Source of the DNA: Pseudeuparius sepicola
Lineage: Eukaryota; Arthropoda; Insecta; Coleoptera; Anthribidae
Direction of reading: 5' to 3'
Assembly (NCBI GenBank): GCA_963920635.1
Contig: OY987298.1
Span: 56,771,949 to 56,835,948, forward strand
Length of the DNA: 64,000 nt
Shown here: piece by piece, positions 33,497 to 44,381 of the stretch
Position numbering within the stretch: position 1 is the first letter of the stretch
How the letters are laid out: each line of letters begins with the position of its first letter
The notes under the pieces: model-generated
The model's input: only the letters and a program-made list of their open reading frames with translations
The model's database searches: none
Told to the model about the DNA's origin: nothing
Program-made: the position numbers and the translations under genes

Positions 33497-34622
33497 GGGT
33501 AGGTTACTGCTATAGCGTGTGCTCTACAGGTAGGTTTCTACTATAGCGTGTGCTCTACAAGTGTGTATGTACACATCCTACCACAGTAGGTGCAGTTTAT
33601 GGCATTTTGGGGCATTTATTATCTTACCTGTGGCTAGGTATATAAATTAAACTCCCTCCTGCGGAAAATCATTATAAAGAATCCTTTGGTTGAAATCACA
33701 GCTATAATGAAACTGCGAGAATTTTCAACTGTCATCGCCTCCGAAGAAGCAGCTGCGGTGAACTTTCTACAAGAACACAATTTGTGATTTGAAGTGGATC
33801 CGTGTCGCAAGTGTGGCGGCCAAATGTCCCAGAAAAGAAGAAGACACAGGAATGGAGAATTCGTTCCAATATTTTGCTGCGTGCAAAGGGGATGCCAGAT
33901 GCCAGACTACTAGATCCATTCGTGATGGGAACCGTTTTTTTCATTTTACTGATCTAAATAACAAAATACACACCAACTGAAACCTATATCAGCGTTGTTC
34001 CTATTTATTTTGGAAGTGCCCTTTAAGGTTACGGAAAATCTGACCGGAAGAAGCCAGAACACAATAAACGACTGGTACAACATGTGTCGGGAGGTATGCA
34101 GTTAAGTGGTGTCAGTTCATCATCGAGGCCAGCTAATAGAACACCCGACGACCCTGTACAAATTGACGAGGGGTACTTTAGTTGCCGGCGAAAATATCGT
34201 AGGGGAAGGTTAGTAGAGGGAGATATGCCAGCGGAGTCCGAAGACAGCGACGCAGATGTACAAAATAATCGAAATCATGGTCGAAGAGTAGATTGAATCT
34301 GGGTATTCGGGCTGGTAAACTCTACAGAATCGCGATACTTCTTTGTCGAACGCCGCGACCGCGACACTTTGTTGCCGATTATCATGAGGGAGGTGCAGGC
34401 GGGATCAACTCTTCATTCAGATGAGAGATATTTGCTCAGTTTATCGGTAGGAAAAAAATAAATCTTGTGTTTTAAATAAATGTTCCATGATATGCAACCC
34501 ATTTGTTTTCATAAATAGAAATTAGACAATGAATAGCATTTATTAATCTTTAGGTGCCTGTACCTGCGTAGAGCACACGTTACAGTCCCGTAGAGCGGCA
34601 GGTACACGCTATAGTGGCACCC
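33497..34622 (+). mobile_element. Merlin-type DNA transposon
   Basis: The element contains a Merlin/ISXO2-like transposase pseudogene. It is bounded by GGGTAGGTTACTGCTATAGC on the left and the inverse-related CACGCTATAGTGGCACCC on the right. ACTATAGCGTGTGCTCTAC is present twice in tandem at the left end (33508-33558) and in inverse form at the right end (34570-34610), giving subterminal repeats. I could not identify the 8-9 bp target duplication expected of Merlin, so the exact ends are provisional. Confidence 0.6.
33707..34461 (+). pseudogene. Merlin (ISXO2-like DDE) transposase
   Basis: The ATG at 33707 opens MKLREFSTVIASEEAAAVNF and a zinc ribbon (CRKCGGQM, then FCCVQRGC). A frame change follows, with RSIRDGNRFFHFTDL. 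The catalytic region from about 34130 reads DDPVQIDEGYFSCRRKYRRG, then NNRNHGRRVD, a TGA stop, and in the same frame IWVFGL, RYFFVERRDRDTLLPII and STLHSDERYLLS. The order zinc ribbon, then DE-x-x-F-x-x-(RK)RKYxRG, NNRNxG, WVFG and HSDE is that of the ISXO2-like family (Merlin elements in animals). Stops at about 33785 and 33900 and at 34294, plus the frameshift, make it a pseudogene of about 250 codons. Confidence 0.85.
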
Positions 34623-35354
34623 AAAAATTTTAGATTCCCATAGAAACTGTATGTCAAATTAGAGGATTTTTGTATTTAGGTAATGAATTGTGTCAAATTA
34701 AAGAAAAATGATGGGTGTATGTCTGTTTGCCCTCTATAGGAAAACTAATTAGGCGTAAATATGGATACCATTATCAAATAGTTTAAGTTTCGAGTTGACA
34801 AAAATAGCAACATGAAAATAGGACACTGAAGGAATTACATTGTTGTTTCAACTTTAAAATAATTCAAAAGACAAATTTAAAAAATGCACATTAATTTTCA
34901 AGCAGCCCAGTGTCCGATTAATACAAACAACCAAATACCTGGTGAGGTGAAAATAATATGGTTTAGCGCGCATGCTAGCAAGGAGTGTAAAAGCTCTGGG
35001 AATTCTTTCAGATGACTCCAGTATCACAAAATATTCTGCAGAATTTTTGTTATAGAATACACTAGAGGAAAGAGCAAAGAAGATGTCCTATATAGAATAA
35101 ATGGATAATGATAATTATTAAGTATCTGCATAATTTATAATAAGATGTATTTTATTTCGTATTTTAGATTAAAGATTAACTGCAAATCCTAGTGCACAAC
35201 CACAACCGCCAATAAACTACTCAGAGCAGAACTAGAGCAGAGGTTACCTACATTAGAAGACATTGTTCGGATGTGTTCTAGATTATATTATTATATAAAC
35301 TGAATACATTAAATTTAACAAATTTGCATTTTAATCTTCAATTTTGTTACTAAG
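34623..35354. other. Unassigned sequence
   Basis: No repeats or proteins were recognised. It is moderately AT-rich. Confidence 0.4.
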
Positions 35355-35951
35355 TCGTATTTGTTGGCAAAATTTACAGTTTAATTGTGAGCTTCACTGT
35401 TCACTTTTTCATAATTAAACTGTGGATTTTGCCAGGGACTAACATACGAAAAGTGAAGTCTTGGGGGAAGTTTGTTTTCTGTAAACTCCAAGGACAGCAC
35501 ATAAGTGAGCTGCTACAAGGTTATGTTGTATGTCAGTGTCCAACTGCCATCAGGTTTTATGTGATACATGGTGCCATATATTCTAAAGGAGGCAAAAAAT
35601 TTCCCATCATAATTCACAATTTTTAAGTTTTCTAACTTCCAGATACTCAGATGTGACAATTAAAGAATTTCAACTATACAATAAATTTGTGATTCATATG
35701 AAAGTTGCCATATTCTGTAATTGTAATTCTAGACACAACATTGTCAAGTCTAATTTTTAGAAATCATGGAAACCATTATTAATTTTTACTAACAATCAAA
35801 GTACCTGTTATATTCATAGATTCTCCAATAAAATTGCATACTTGGCATCACTGATACTATTAGAATGAGGATAGAATAAGCCTCACTTTGGAAAGTATAA
35901 TGCTGGGTCCCCTTATTTTAAAGAGTCCCTGGATTTTGCCAACAAATGCGA
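35355..35951. mobile_element. Possible non-autonomous element with inverted ends
   Basis: TCGTATTTGTTGGCAAAAT at the left matches the inverse of ATTTTGCCAACAAATGCGA at the right over about 19 bases with one mismatch. An additional GATTTTGCCAGGGACT near 35430 repeats the right-end region in the same orientation, and AGTTTAATT with AATTAAACT forms a small hairpin at the left end. The 79-codon frame inside (35387-35626) has no recognised domain. No target duplication was fixed. Confidence 0.5.
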
Positions 35952-36190
35952 TTTATTAACAGTAATAATAGTAATGAAATGAATAGGAGGAGCTTTTCAA
36001 ATAACCCGCCATTTGTTTAGTATATTTCTCACCTCGTAGATGGCGCACGTGTATCATCACAGACCAACTTTAATACACATAGATATTCCTGTGGTCAGAA
36101 GTTTGTTACGACCATGGAATCTAACCCAAATTATTTTTCATCCACAAAATTGATTTGACTTTTGATATAGTTAGGTATTTACAAGTACCT

Positions 36191-36700
36191 TAAATGAAGT
36201 TTTTCAGGACTAATCATTGCTCGTTCCGGAAGAGGCGTTATGCGAGTCCGGAATAGCAAATGAGTCCTGAAAAACATTTTAGGTACGTGTGACAGACACT
36301 ATTTTTTGTCATACTCTCCCAAAATTTTTTTATACGCTTTTCACAATTCTTCAGGAAGCTTAAATTTGCAAATTTTCAATAATTTTTGAAATCATAGCAA
36401 TAAGTTTGTTTATTTGATAATTTTGTCATTTTGTCATGTCATTCGAAATTTGTCAGAAAGTGAAATAAATTTTAAAATGTTTCAAAATCCCGAATATATT
36501 GCTACTAAGGCCAAATAAATCGTGTTGGATTTACTTCCTGTGAAGTCTCGTGCCATTTACCATAAAGAATATTCTAAGGAATTTTGGAGTAGTCCATAAA
36601 GGTGGCCATGATGACTTTTAGGGACTAGGCCGAAAAAGTAGCATCTTACGGATTTAAAGGAGTCCGTAAAGTAGATAGCTATTTTTGGGAGCGTATGACC
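36191..36700. repeat. Dispersed hairpin-bearing repeat, copy 2
   Basis: Same family as 471-842. The hairpin stem strings (AATGAAGTTTTTCAGGACT, TTCCGGAAGAGGCGTTA, TCCGGAATAGCAAATGAG) are conserved with small changes. The interior is about 140 bp longer, containing AATTTTAAAATGTTTCAAAA and a short GC-neutral stretch. The right part, TTACGGATTTAAAGGAGTCC then TATTTTTGGGAGCGTATGAC, matches the first copy. No protein. Confidence 0.65.
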
Positions 36701-37421
36701 AAAAAATATTTTTTCTGTTAAATAATGACATTATTGTCCTAACTCTCCCAATCCAGGAACTCTAGGTTAACCTACTTTTTTTATAACTCCGTCTAAGTAT
36801 AGGTACTATAAATTTGGGCGGGTACTATAATGGCGTGGAAGTTGCCAGTTCTAAAGTACATAATCCTGTTAATCTCACAACATAATATGGGATAAAGTGT
36901 TCAAACAATAATATCTCGAATTCCAAATGATATCCTTCTTCTACGTGGTTTTTTTTTCAGGAGCAAAACATTTCTGTTTTCGAACTCAATTTGATGCAGT
37001 CCTTCAGTGTATTTTTGGGGCGCCATTGCCGGCATCCGACAAAAACATTGAGGAGGCAAGCGGCGCCGGCAGCCATTAGTCAAACTTCGGATAATCGTCA
37101 GGCTTCGTCCGGACTACTCACTCTGGGACACCCTGTATATTTATACGAAATAAAAAAGATCGAAAATAGCCTTCAAATTAAATCTCTGAGATACGAGAAA
37201 AAAACTAAAGACTATTTTAACGAGATATATCTGCAGTCATTGTCTCATTCTCTTGACGTCACTGCTTCATTTGGTAAGCGCACGCGTCCTCCGAGCTGCT
37301 GCCCTTTGTGCCACAATTGAAACGCAGCATAAATTTGCTTTATTTTGTGTGTTCCCAACAATAGACGCCGTAAAATTGGGCACGATGGCGGCTGTACGTA
37401 GCTCGTTGCCAACGTCAGTGA
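36701..37421. other. Unassigned; contains one TA-element end
   Basis: GGGACACCCTGTATA at about 37120-37137 is the right end of a TA element whose left end I cannot find. The GC-richer part (37000-37100 and 37250-37420) has overlapping frames of about 60-110 codons on both strands with no recognisable domain. Confidence 0.4.
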
Positions 37422-37429
37422 CGTGCCAC

Positions 37430-37613
37430 CAGTGGCGTAACCAGAATGTAAACTTGGGAGGAGCTAAGTATTTAAAAAAAAAATCTTTGGTAATATTTGC
37501 GGCAAAACTATTGTTTTAAAATAAATTTTATTTAGAAATAATTTCCAGGCGACAGATCTTTGGGTGGGGGGGGGGGGCTAAAGCCTCCAAAGCCCCCCCT
37601 GGTTACGCCACTG
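37430..37613. mobile_element. Short hAT MITE, 184 bp
   Basis: The ends are CAGTGGCGTAACCAG and the exact inverse CTGGTTACGCCACTG. The flanks CGTGCCAC (37422-37429) and CGTGTCAC (37614-37621) are an 8-bp target duplication with one substitution. A G-run of about 13 bases lies near the right end. Ends are close to the hAT element at 59102. Confidence 0.88.
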
Positions 37614-37621
37614 CGTGTCAC

Positions 37622-38406
37622 TCCCATAGCCGTCTTGCAGCCGTGCTAAATTCGCTGTTTCTATTTTACATTTACTTCGGTAGGAATTTTATTTAAAGCG
37701 GTTTTAAGTTTGATATATGTAGCTATATGATATTTCCATAGACTATTAGATCTATCGATTTCGGTTACATTTGGAAATTGGTGAACACACCTATCGCTTG
37801 AAATTAAACTGTGGACATTTACTTATCTCCTAACATTTTCGACAAAGATGATTACAACACATACAAAGCACAAAGTAAGTAAATAAAAATTCAAGATCGA
37901 CATCTAATAAATCCGTAAATTGATTTCGAAGGGAGTGTACTCGCGAAATGAAACACAAACATTCTGTAGCGGGTGGGTAAATTTTTGCTTGGCGGAGTTA
38001 TCGGAAATTACGTTTTACCAATGAAACTAAAAAGTTATTCCGTCAATATTAAAGACCGGCAATATCGCCCGTACTAATTTGTGTAATTTTTATTGCATTT
38101 TCGTTTCCTCGCCGTGTTCGAGCCTATATATAAGTTCTTTCGGAAATATTAAATTCCGATTAAATAAACCTACACCTTTTTAGAGGTAGGTACACTCAGT
38201 TGATGTTAGTTTATTAAATTTTAGCAGAAATTTACATCTCCAAGTCTAAACTGTCAGGGATATAATTTCACGAATTATAATCTAAAATCTAAACGGTAAA
38301 TATATTCAAAATGAATTACATCAACAATAAGATGTTTAATTGGGCTTTATTGATTTTGCCACATCTGCGACATTTTGAAGGTAAAATTAAAAAAAAATAA
38401 AAAAAA
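37622..38406. other. Unassigned sequence before the tandem duplication
   Basis: No gene or element was recognised. The A-rich tract at 38391-38407 directly precedes the duplication breakpoint. Confidence 0.4.
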
Positions 38407-39486
38407 ATAAAAATAGTAAAAAATTCTCGATACTCCCTAGAGAAGAAGTTATTTTCGTCCCTGCATGCTGTCATAGTGTAAATTCTTTTGATATTCAAAA
38501 ACAATTCTTTGATATTTTAGACTTGTATATGCTAGCGCAGCATGGCATGTTGTACTTTTATATAGTTAGACTAATTTTAATTTCATTTAGTTTTCACAAT
38601 ATGTAGATAAACATCACATTATTATTCTCTTGGTGTAGTGTGTTTTTAGACATGGCCGCAGGAGGCAAAACCTTACAGTTACAAATAAAACATTTTAGTA
38701 GTTCCATTCTAACGTTGCTATTTAGGTACCTATTGGCAGAAACTTTGCATGTACTTCTATAAGATAATTATTAACTTGGGAATTTTTGTATTTTTCCCAA
38801 AAAAAGCTAGATAGCCATTTTCTATTTAGTTTATTAATTTTTAGCAGAAAAGAACTAAATTCCCAAATTAACGTAACGATTTTCGTAAAACAGTTATCGT
38901 GGAAGTACGTTTTCAATAGGCATATAGAAGACCCTTAAGAAGCTTTCTGTTGTGAAGCTATATTTTCTGTAATGCTATGTATTAAAAGTAGACTCTTTAC
39001 TAGATGTTAAATGACACGAAAACTAATTCGCCAAGAAATTTATGCATATTTCCTTCACTAAAGTTATTATTAATAATTTAATGTGGGGACTGAAAGAAAG
39101 ACAAACACCTTCTGTGTAGAAATATTTGCGTTGAAGAAATAGCCCATTTTCCTGCCGCGTGGAATGCACCCAAGTTCAACAACTGCGGACGTGCAAGAGG
39201 TTTATGAATTTAAATGAAGCCGTTGCAAAATTTATAATTAAATACAGAGCAAATTTCCCGCGAGTGCCTTAGATCACGGTGTTATTTGTGCTCCTTATGG
39301 CGAAGTTTCGCACAAGAAATGTTAGTCTACAGTTCATAGTTCGCGGATGGGGCATAATTTTAGCGGCGTATATTACTGCAAACATAAACTTTAAATATCT
39401 CAGACGGAATGCTTTTTACTAGATAGATATATCTAAGGGCCAATTTTCTTAAAATTATACAATGAGTTTATAAATGGCACCAAATG

Positions 39487-42075
39487 GAGGGGCGGACTGG
39501 TAATGTGGGCAGAAGGGCCGATCTCGCTAGGTCAAGAAAGGGCCGATAGAGAAATTAAAATCAGCCTTTCTTGTTACTGGGTTGAGGCCGGCATTTGTAT
39601 AATAGGGTACTTGACAATATTTTTAATTGCTCTAAAATCAAACTCAGTTTACAGTATATAGATGAACCAACATAACACGTAATAAATGAAACAACGGCTA
39701 TTAACCCTTATTTATTAAAAACGAAGTTGCACAATTTTCTTAGGCTGAAATCTACAGTATCGTCGTTTTACTCGTATTGTCTAGAACGCCGAATGCGGAG
39801 GCCAAACGCGGCAACCTCTGTGCCTGTCAGAAGAAACGGCCTTGCAACGTTGTCGGTGCCCGTTTGCGTAGAACAAAGGGAAATTTTACTTTTCTATTTA
39901 AATGTCTCCAGCTTTCCAATGAATATCTATTATTTAATGTATTGCAAGTTTTGAGCTTTAATTGCACACAAAAATGTCGCATAAATACTTTTTATGCATG
40001 TGTTCCGTGTATTGACTCCTCTAATGGTGTCTGTATATGCTGCACCCGATGGAAACTAAATCCTTCATCTCTGTCACTGACACTTTGGTTAAAGTATGTG
40101 TACCTATAAGTATATATGAAACATGTGCGACAAATATTAAGACTTCAATAATGTGGAAATATTCGCGTATGTGGCAACGCCACCCGTCCACCCAAGCCAG
40201 ACGTCCCGTCATGCTAACTGTCATTTCTTATGCCGCTCAATATAAATATTAGTCTAAAAACTTGCTAATTACGTAGATATCATTTTTAGTAATACTCGTA
40301 GGGTTTTATGCAAGTGTCCAGAAATTGTTTTATCAAGTTTGTAAAATTTCGTCAAGTATACCCTATTACGCGGCTGGTGGCCGAGTTCATGTGGTGGGAC
40401 GTCAGTCAGCACACTGTCACACTACTGGTGCCCAAGGCCTACTATAAAGACAGGCCCTGGCGCACAAAAATCACGTGACCATCTTACTCGGACGTTACAT
40501 GTCATTTGTCGCATAACTGAAAGCGGCAGCTTGGGTTTTGGGAACTTTTCAATGTTAAAAGTGTTTTTAAACGTCTTAGTTTATATTTTAGAAACAAGTT
40601 TGTGTCTAGTGCGCGTGTGTCCTGGCGGAGGGGAACCGCCCGGGTGTTATTATGGCCTCTGGGTGTCTGGGTGGGAGTCGTGCCGTCCAAGAGTATTGGT
40701 GCCGCTCGCACCGACGCGACGCGACGCGTGTGAGCGCTGTAAGGGGAATTCTCCCCCGAACCACAGAATAGGGAACCCGGAATTGACATGGGACAGTATT
40801 AGTATTGGACAGTGGAGCCTGAGACACAGAGGGGTGAACTGCTTACGGGAGATCCGCGAGTTCAGACGGTCCGGGTGGCTGGAAGCCGTTCCCGTTGACC
40901 ACGTTCGGGTTTGTGTATTTATTGTATTCACCATTCACCTTGTGCGAAATAAATCAGTGTTGTAACGTACTCGAGGATTTTCGTTGTCGACCCACGCCCT
41001 GATATGGTTTCTATTCGGTCTTTCACGCTGCCGATCAACTGAGACCTCGTCAATATTTACAGTATACCTACCGAGGTTAGTTTTCATTTTTATTTCGTAA
41101 AAAATAACCTAAATACCAAATATTTTGTCTGTTTATATTATATTTATACATATTACAAAAGCCAGGGAGAAAGTGTCGCCATATCAAACATTTGTTTTGC
41201 CTCGGTATGAAAATTTCCGCCAAAAATGGATTCGTCAAATCCCAACTGAGATTTAATTTCTAAAAAACCCTTAAGTATGTGTGGCTAACACATTTTCAAG
41301 AAAGTGAAACAATAATTAAAGTGGACAAATGTGTTGTGGGAGGAAAATACCTATAGAGAATATCACCTAAGCTAAAAGAAGGTGATGTCCCAACAATTTT
41401 TGAGAATGTGTCAAAATATTGTAAGTGCAGTGCCGTTTAACTCTTAGCCTAAAACAGCTGAGGCAGGTTGAAAATTTTGAAAAAAATGTAAATGTAAATG
41501 TAATAAAATTCAGTGGTTTGTTTAATGATAAATGTAATAGATGAAAGAAAACTTGCCAAATTGTTACGAAATTTGTTTCTTCTACTTATCTCCAAAAATG
41601 CCTTTCGTTATATAGAACTAAGTTGGAGTTAAGTTGGATTATGCGATTATGCGTTAGCGCCGTGGCCTGTCTTTATCGTTGGCCTCGACTGGTGCCCTGG
41701 TGCTGAAACTAAGAAGCTTCATTCGTATTGGCCAAATGAATCATGGACAGAGCAATAGAAATGATGTGTTCAATAAAAGTCCACTTTTGAGTTCACTTCT
41801 AAAATATTAAGAATACTAAAATGAACTTAAAGATGATATGTAAATACGTTTAAATAAATGTTATTTGCACTTTGCGCTCTCCTGTATTTATATTTATACC
41901 TTAGAAGAGGTTATTTTAGTAAAATTAAAACTTGAAAAGTATTTTAAAACGGCGCCTAAAATCGTGTTTCAAGAGTTGACATTTCCAATTAATTCCTGGG
42001 AAAAGTCCAGGATCCCCCTCTTCCAACGGTTGTCCTACCTATAGGGGGCCGTTTTTTCTTCCCAGTCCGCCCCTG
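39487..42075. mobile_element. hAT-like element, 2.6 kb, in duplication copy 1
   Basis: GAGGGGCGGACTGG at the left and CCAGTCCGCCCCTG at the right are inverted ends of the classical hAT kind (CAGGGGCGG). Flanks ACCAAATG and TCCAAATT share six of eight bases and may be a decayed 8-bp duplication. No hAT transposase motif was recognised inside, so it is non-autonomous or carries foreign cargo. Inside are a GC-rich block (40363-41060) and an inverted pair of about 40 bases at 40427-40464 and 41652-41697 around ATAAAGACAGGCC. Confidence 0.65.
40363..41060. other. GC-rich block flanked by an 8-bp repeat, copy 1
   Basis: This block of about 700 bp is much richer in G and C than its surroundings. 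It is flanked by AGTATACC at 40355-40362 and 41061-41068, possibly a target duplication. It contains overlapping frames on both strands (144 codons plus; 95, 94 and 73 minus) and an AATAAATCAG string near 40950 that could be a polyadenylation signal. It could be a solo LTR, a captured promoter or exon, or another insert. TG...CA ends typical of LTRs are not evident. Function unknown. Confidence 0.35.
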
Positions 42076-44381
42076 TCCAAATTAAGTGATTCATCAAAAA
42101 GGTGCCTCATTTCCTATTGTTTCAAGCGTCAAGTTAAAAGTTAGAAATAATATATTTGAATTATTTTTGTTAATGATTATAAATTAGTTAATATTAGTTG
42201 TAAATTTTCATGATTTTATTTAGTAATATCAACTTTTTTCAATTAAAATTTGTTCATTAATCAGAATAATCAGGTCTTTTGGACAAATCATTCTGAATGT
42301 GAGATTTTAAATTCTTTGCATTAAATAGTATTATTGCATATACCTATAGCAACCTTAATATACAGCTATGTATATTATTGTTAAGTGACTTTAGTCTGCT
42401 ATTAATATAAGTACATATTATGGAGTAGTTTTAAAATTATTGTATACAATGTTTTTTAATTAAACATAAAAATTCATTTTGTTTGTTGATAAGACTGACT
42501 GAAAAAAAATATTAAGCACATTCTATTAATATTTCGCAATCTTATAACGATACTATGTTTTGATACTTGGCAGTTGGAGTTTAATTCATCAATTTTTTAT
42601 TCTCTTTCATTTTCATATCTTGAGTTTTTTGGATAAAATGCATGGTATTCAACGGGTGATTTTTTTATGGAACAACAACAGGAGGAATGGGGACAATTAT
42701 AGTATGTTAATTAGGTACTAATGCTACTTATTTTTGATAATCGCAGCTTTATTAAAATTTCTACATTTTCAACTTTGTGAATTTTATAACTGCACTGGGA
42801 TAATGGCATTGAAATCTAAGGCACTTTCCTCCCGTGGCGCTTTGATCTCATAGAATCAGAGCATTTCCGAACGAAGTCGGCTACTAGTACTAGTAGGTAG
42901 GTATTATTACATTGGTCGAATCAGATATCAGATATAATAATAGTACGGGAGCCAGCTACATTCTCTTGATGGTCACTTAAGTGATAGATTCCATGCTGTG
43001 TGTGGCAGTTGACTAGTTTACAGTTTTAGAAATAGGTTTTAAGTTAACGCTGCTAGAAACGACAACACTTTGGGAAGTTTGTTTTTCACAAAAAAAGCCA
43101 AAACTCCTTTTAAATTAAAATCTTCAGTCGTCTACAGCATTCCTTGTATGGGTTACCCCAAATGTTAACCAAAAAAGACTACAAAAATTAAAAAAAAAAT
43201 TAGGTTGAACGGCTTTGGTTGCACATAATGTGAGGTAAGAAGGACATGAATTTGAATTTGATGAAGCTAAAATTTTGGAACACAGAACAATCATTGCAAT
43301 CATAAAAATAGTAAAAAATTCTCGATACTCCCTAGAGAAGAAGTTATTTTCGTCCCTGCATGCTGTCATAGTGTAAATTCTTTTGATATTCAAAAACAAT
43401 TCTTTGATATTTTAGACTTGTATATGCTAGCGCAGCATGGCATGTTGTACTTTTATATAGTTAGACTAATTTTAATTTCATTTAGTTTTCACAATATGTA
43501 GATAAACATCACATTATTATTCTCTTGGTGTAGTGTGTTTTTAGACATGGCCGCAGGAGGCAAAACCTTACAGTTACAAATAAAACATTTTAGTAGTTCC
43601 ATTCTAACGTTGCTATTTAGGTACCTATTGGCAGAAACTTTGCATGTACTTCTATAAGATAATTATTAACTTGGGAATTTTTGTATTTTTCCCAAAAAAA
43701 GCTAGATAGCCATTTTCTATTTAGTTTATTAATTTTTAGCAGAAAAGAACTAAATTCCCAAATTAACGTAACGATTTTCGTAAAACAGTTATCGTGGAAG
43801 TACGTTTTCAATAGGCATATAGAAGACCCTTAAGAAGCTTTCTGTTGTGAAGCTATATTTTCTGTAATGCTATGTATTAAAAGTAGACTCTTTACTAGAT
43901 GTTAAATGACACGAAAACTAATTCGCCAAGAAATTTATGCATATTTCCTTCACTAAAGTTATTATTAATAATTTAATGTGGGGACTGAAAGAAAGACAAA
44001 CACCTTCTGTGTAGAAATATTTGCGTTGAAGAAATAGCCCATTTTCCTGCCGCGTGGAATGCACCCAAGTTCAACAACTGCGGACGTGCAAGAGGTTTAT
44101 GAATTTAAATGAAGCCGTTGCAAAATTTATAATTAAATACAGAGCAAATTTCCCGCGAGTGCCTTAGATCACGGTGTTATTTGTGCTCCTTATGGCGAAG
44201 TTTCGCACAAGAAATGTTAGTCTACAGTTCATAGTTCGCGGATGGGGCATAATTTTAGCGGCGTATATTACTGCAAACATAAACTTTAAATATCTCAGAC
44301 GGAATGCTTTTTACTAGATAGATATATCTAAGGGCCAATTTTCTTAAAATTATACAATGAGTTTATAAATGGCACCAAATG

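Larger units (their letters stand above)
38407..43301. repeat. Tandem duplication, copy 1 (4895 bp)
   Basis: This segment is repeated directly and without spacer at 43302-48190. Positions correspond with an offset of 4895 up to about 41712 and 4890 after it. The start is at ATAAAAATAGTAAAAAATTC, following an A-rich tract; the end, CATTGCAATC, runs straight into the start of the second copy. Contents are a 2.6 kb element with hAT-like ends (39487-42075), a GC-rich block, and flanking AT-rich non-coding DNA. No host gene was recognised. Confidence 0.95.

Noticed and set aside
40370..40400. tRNA-derived SINE head (GGTGGCCGAGTTCATG, A-box-like)
   Set aside because: No matching B box or tail was found downstream at the expected distance.
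40531..40965. 144-codon protein-coding gene in the GC-rich block
   Set aside because: Three frames on the opposite strand are open over the same bases, no domain is recognisable, and GC-rich sequence has few stops by chance. Treated as unassigned.
43124..43399. 91-codon minus-strand gene
   Set aside because: The frame crosses the junction between duplication copies, so it is an artefact of the duplication. Its two halves occur separately at 38316-38504 and 48055-48432.
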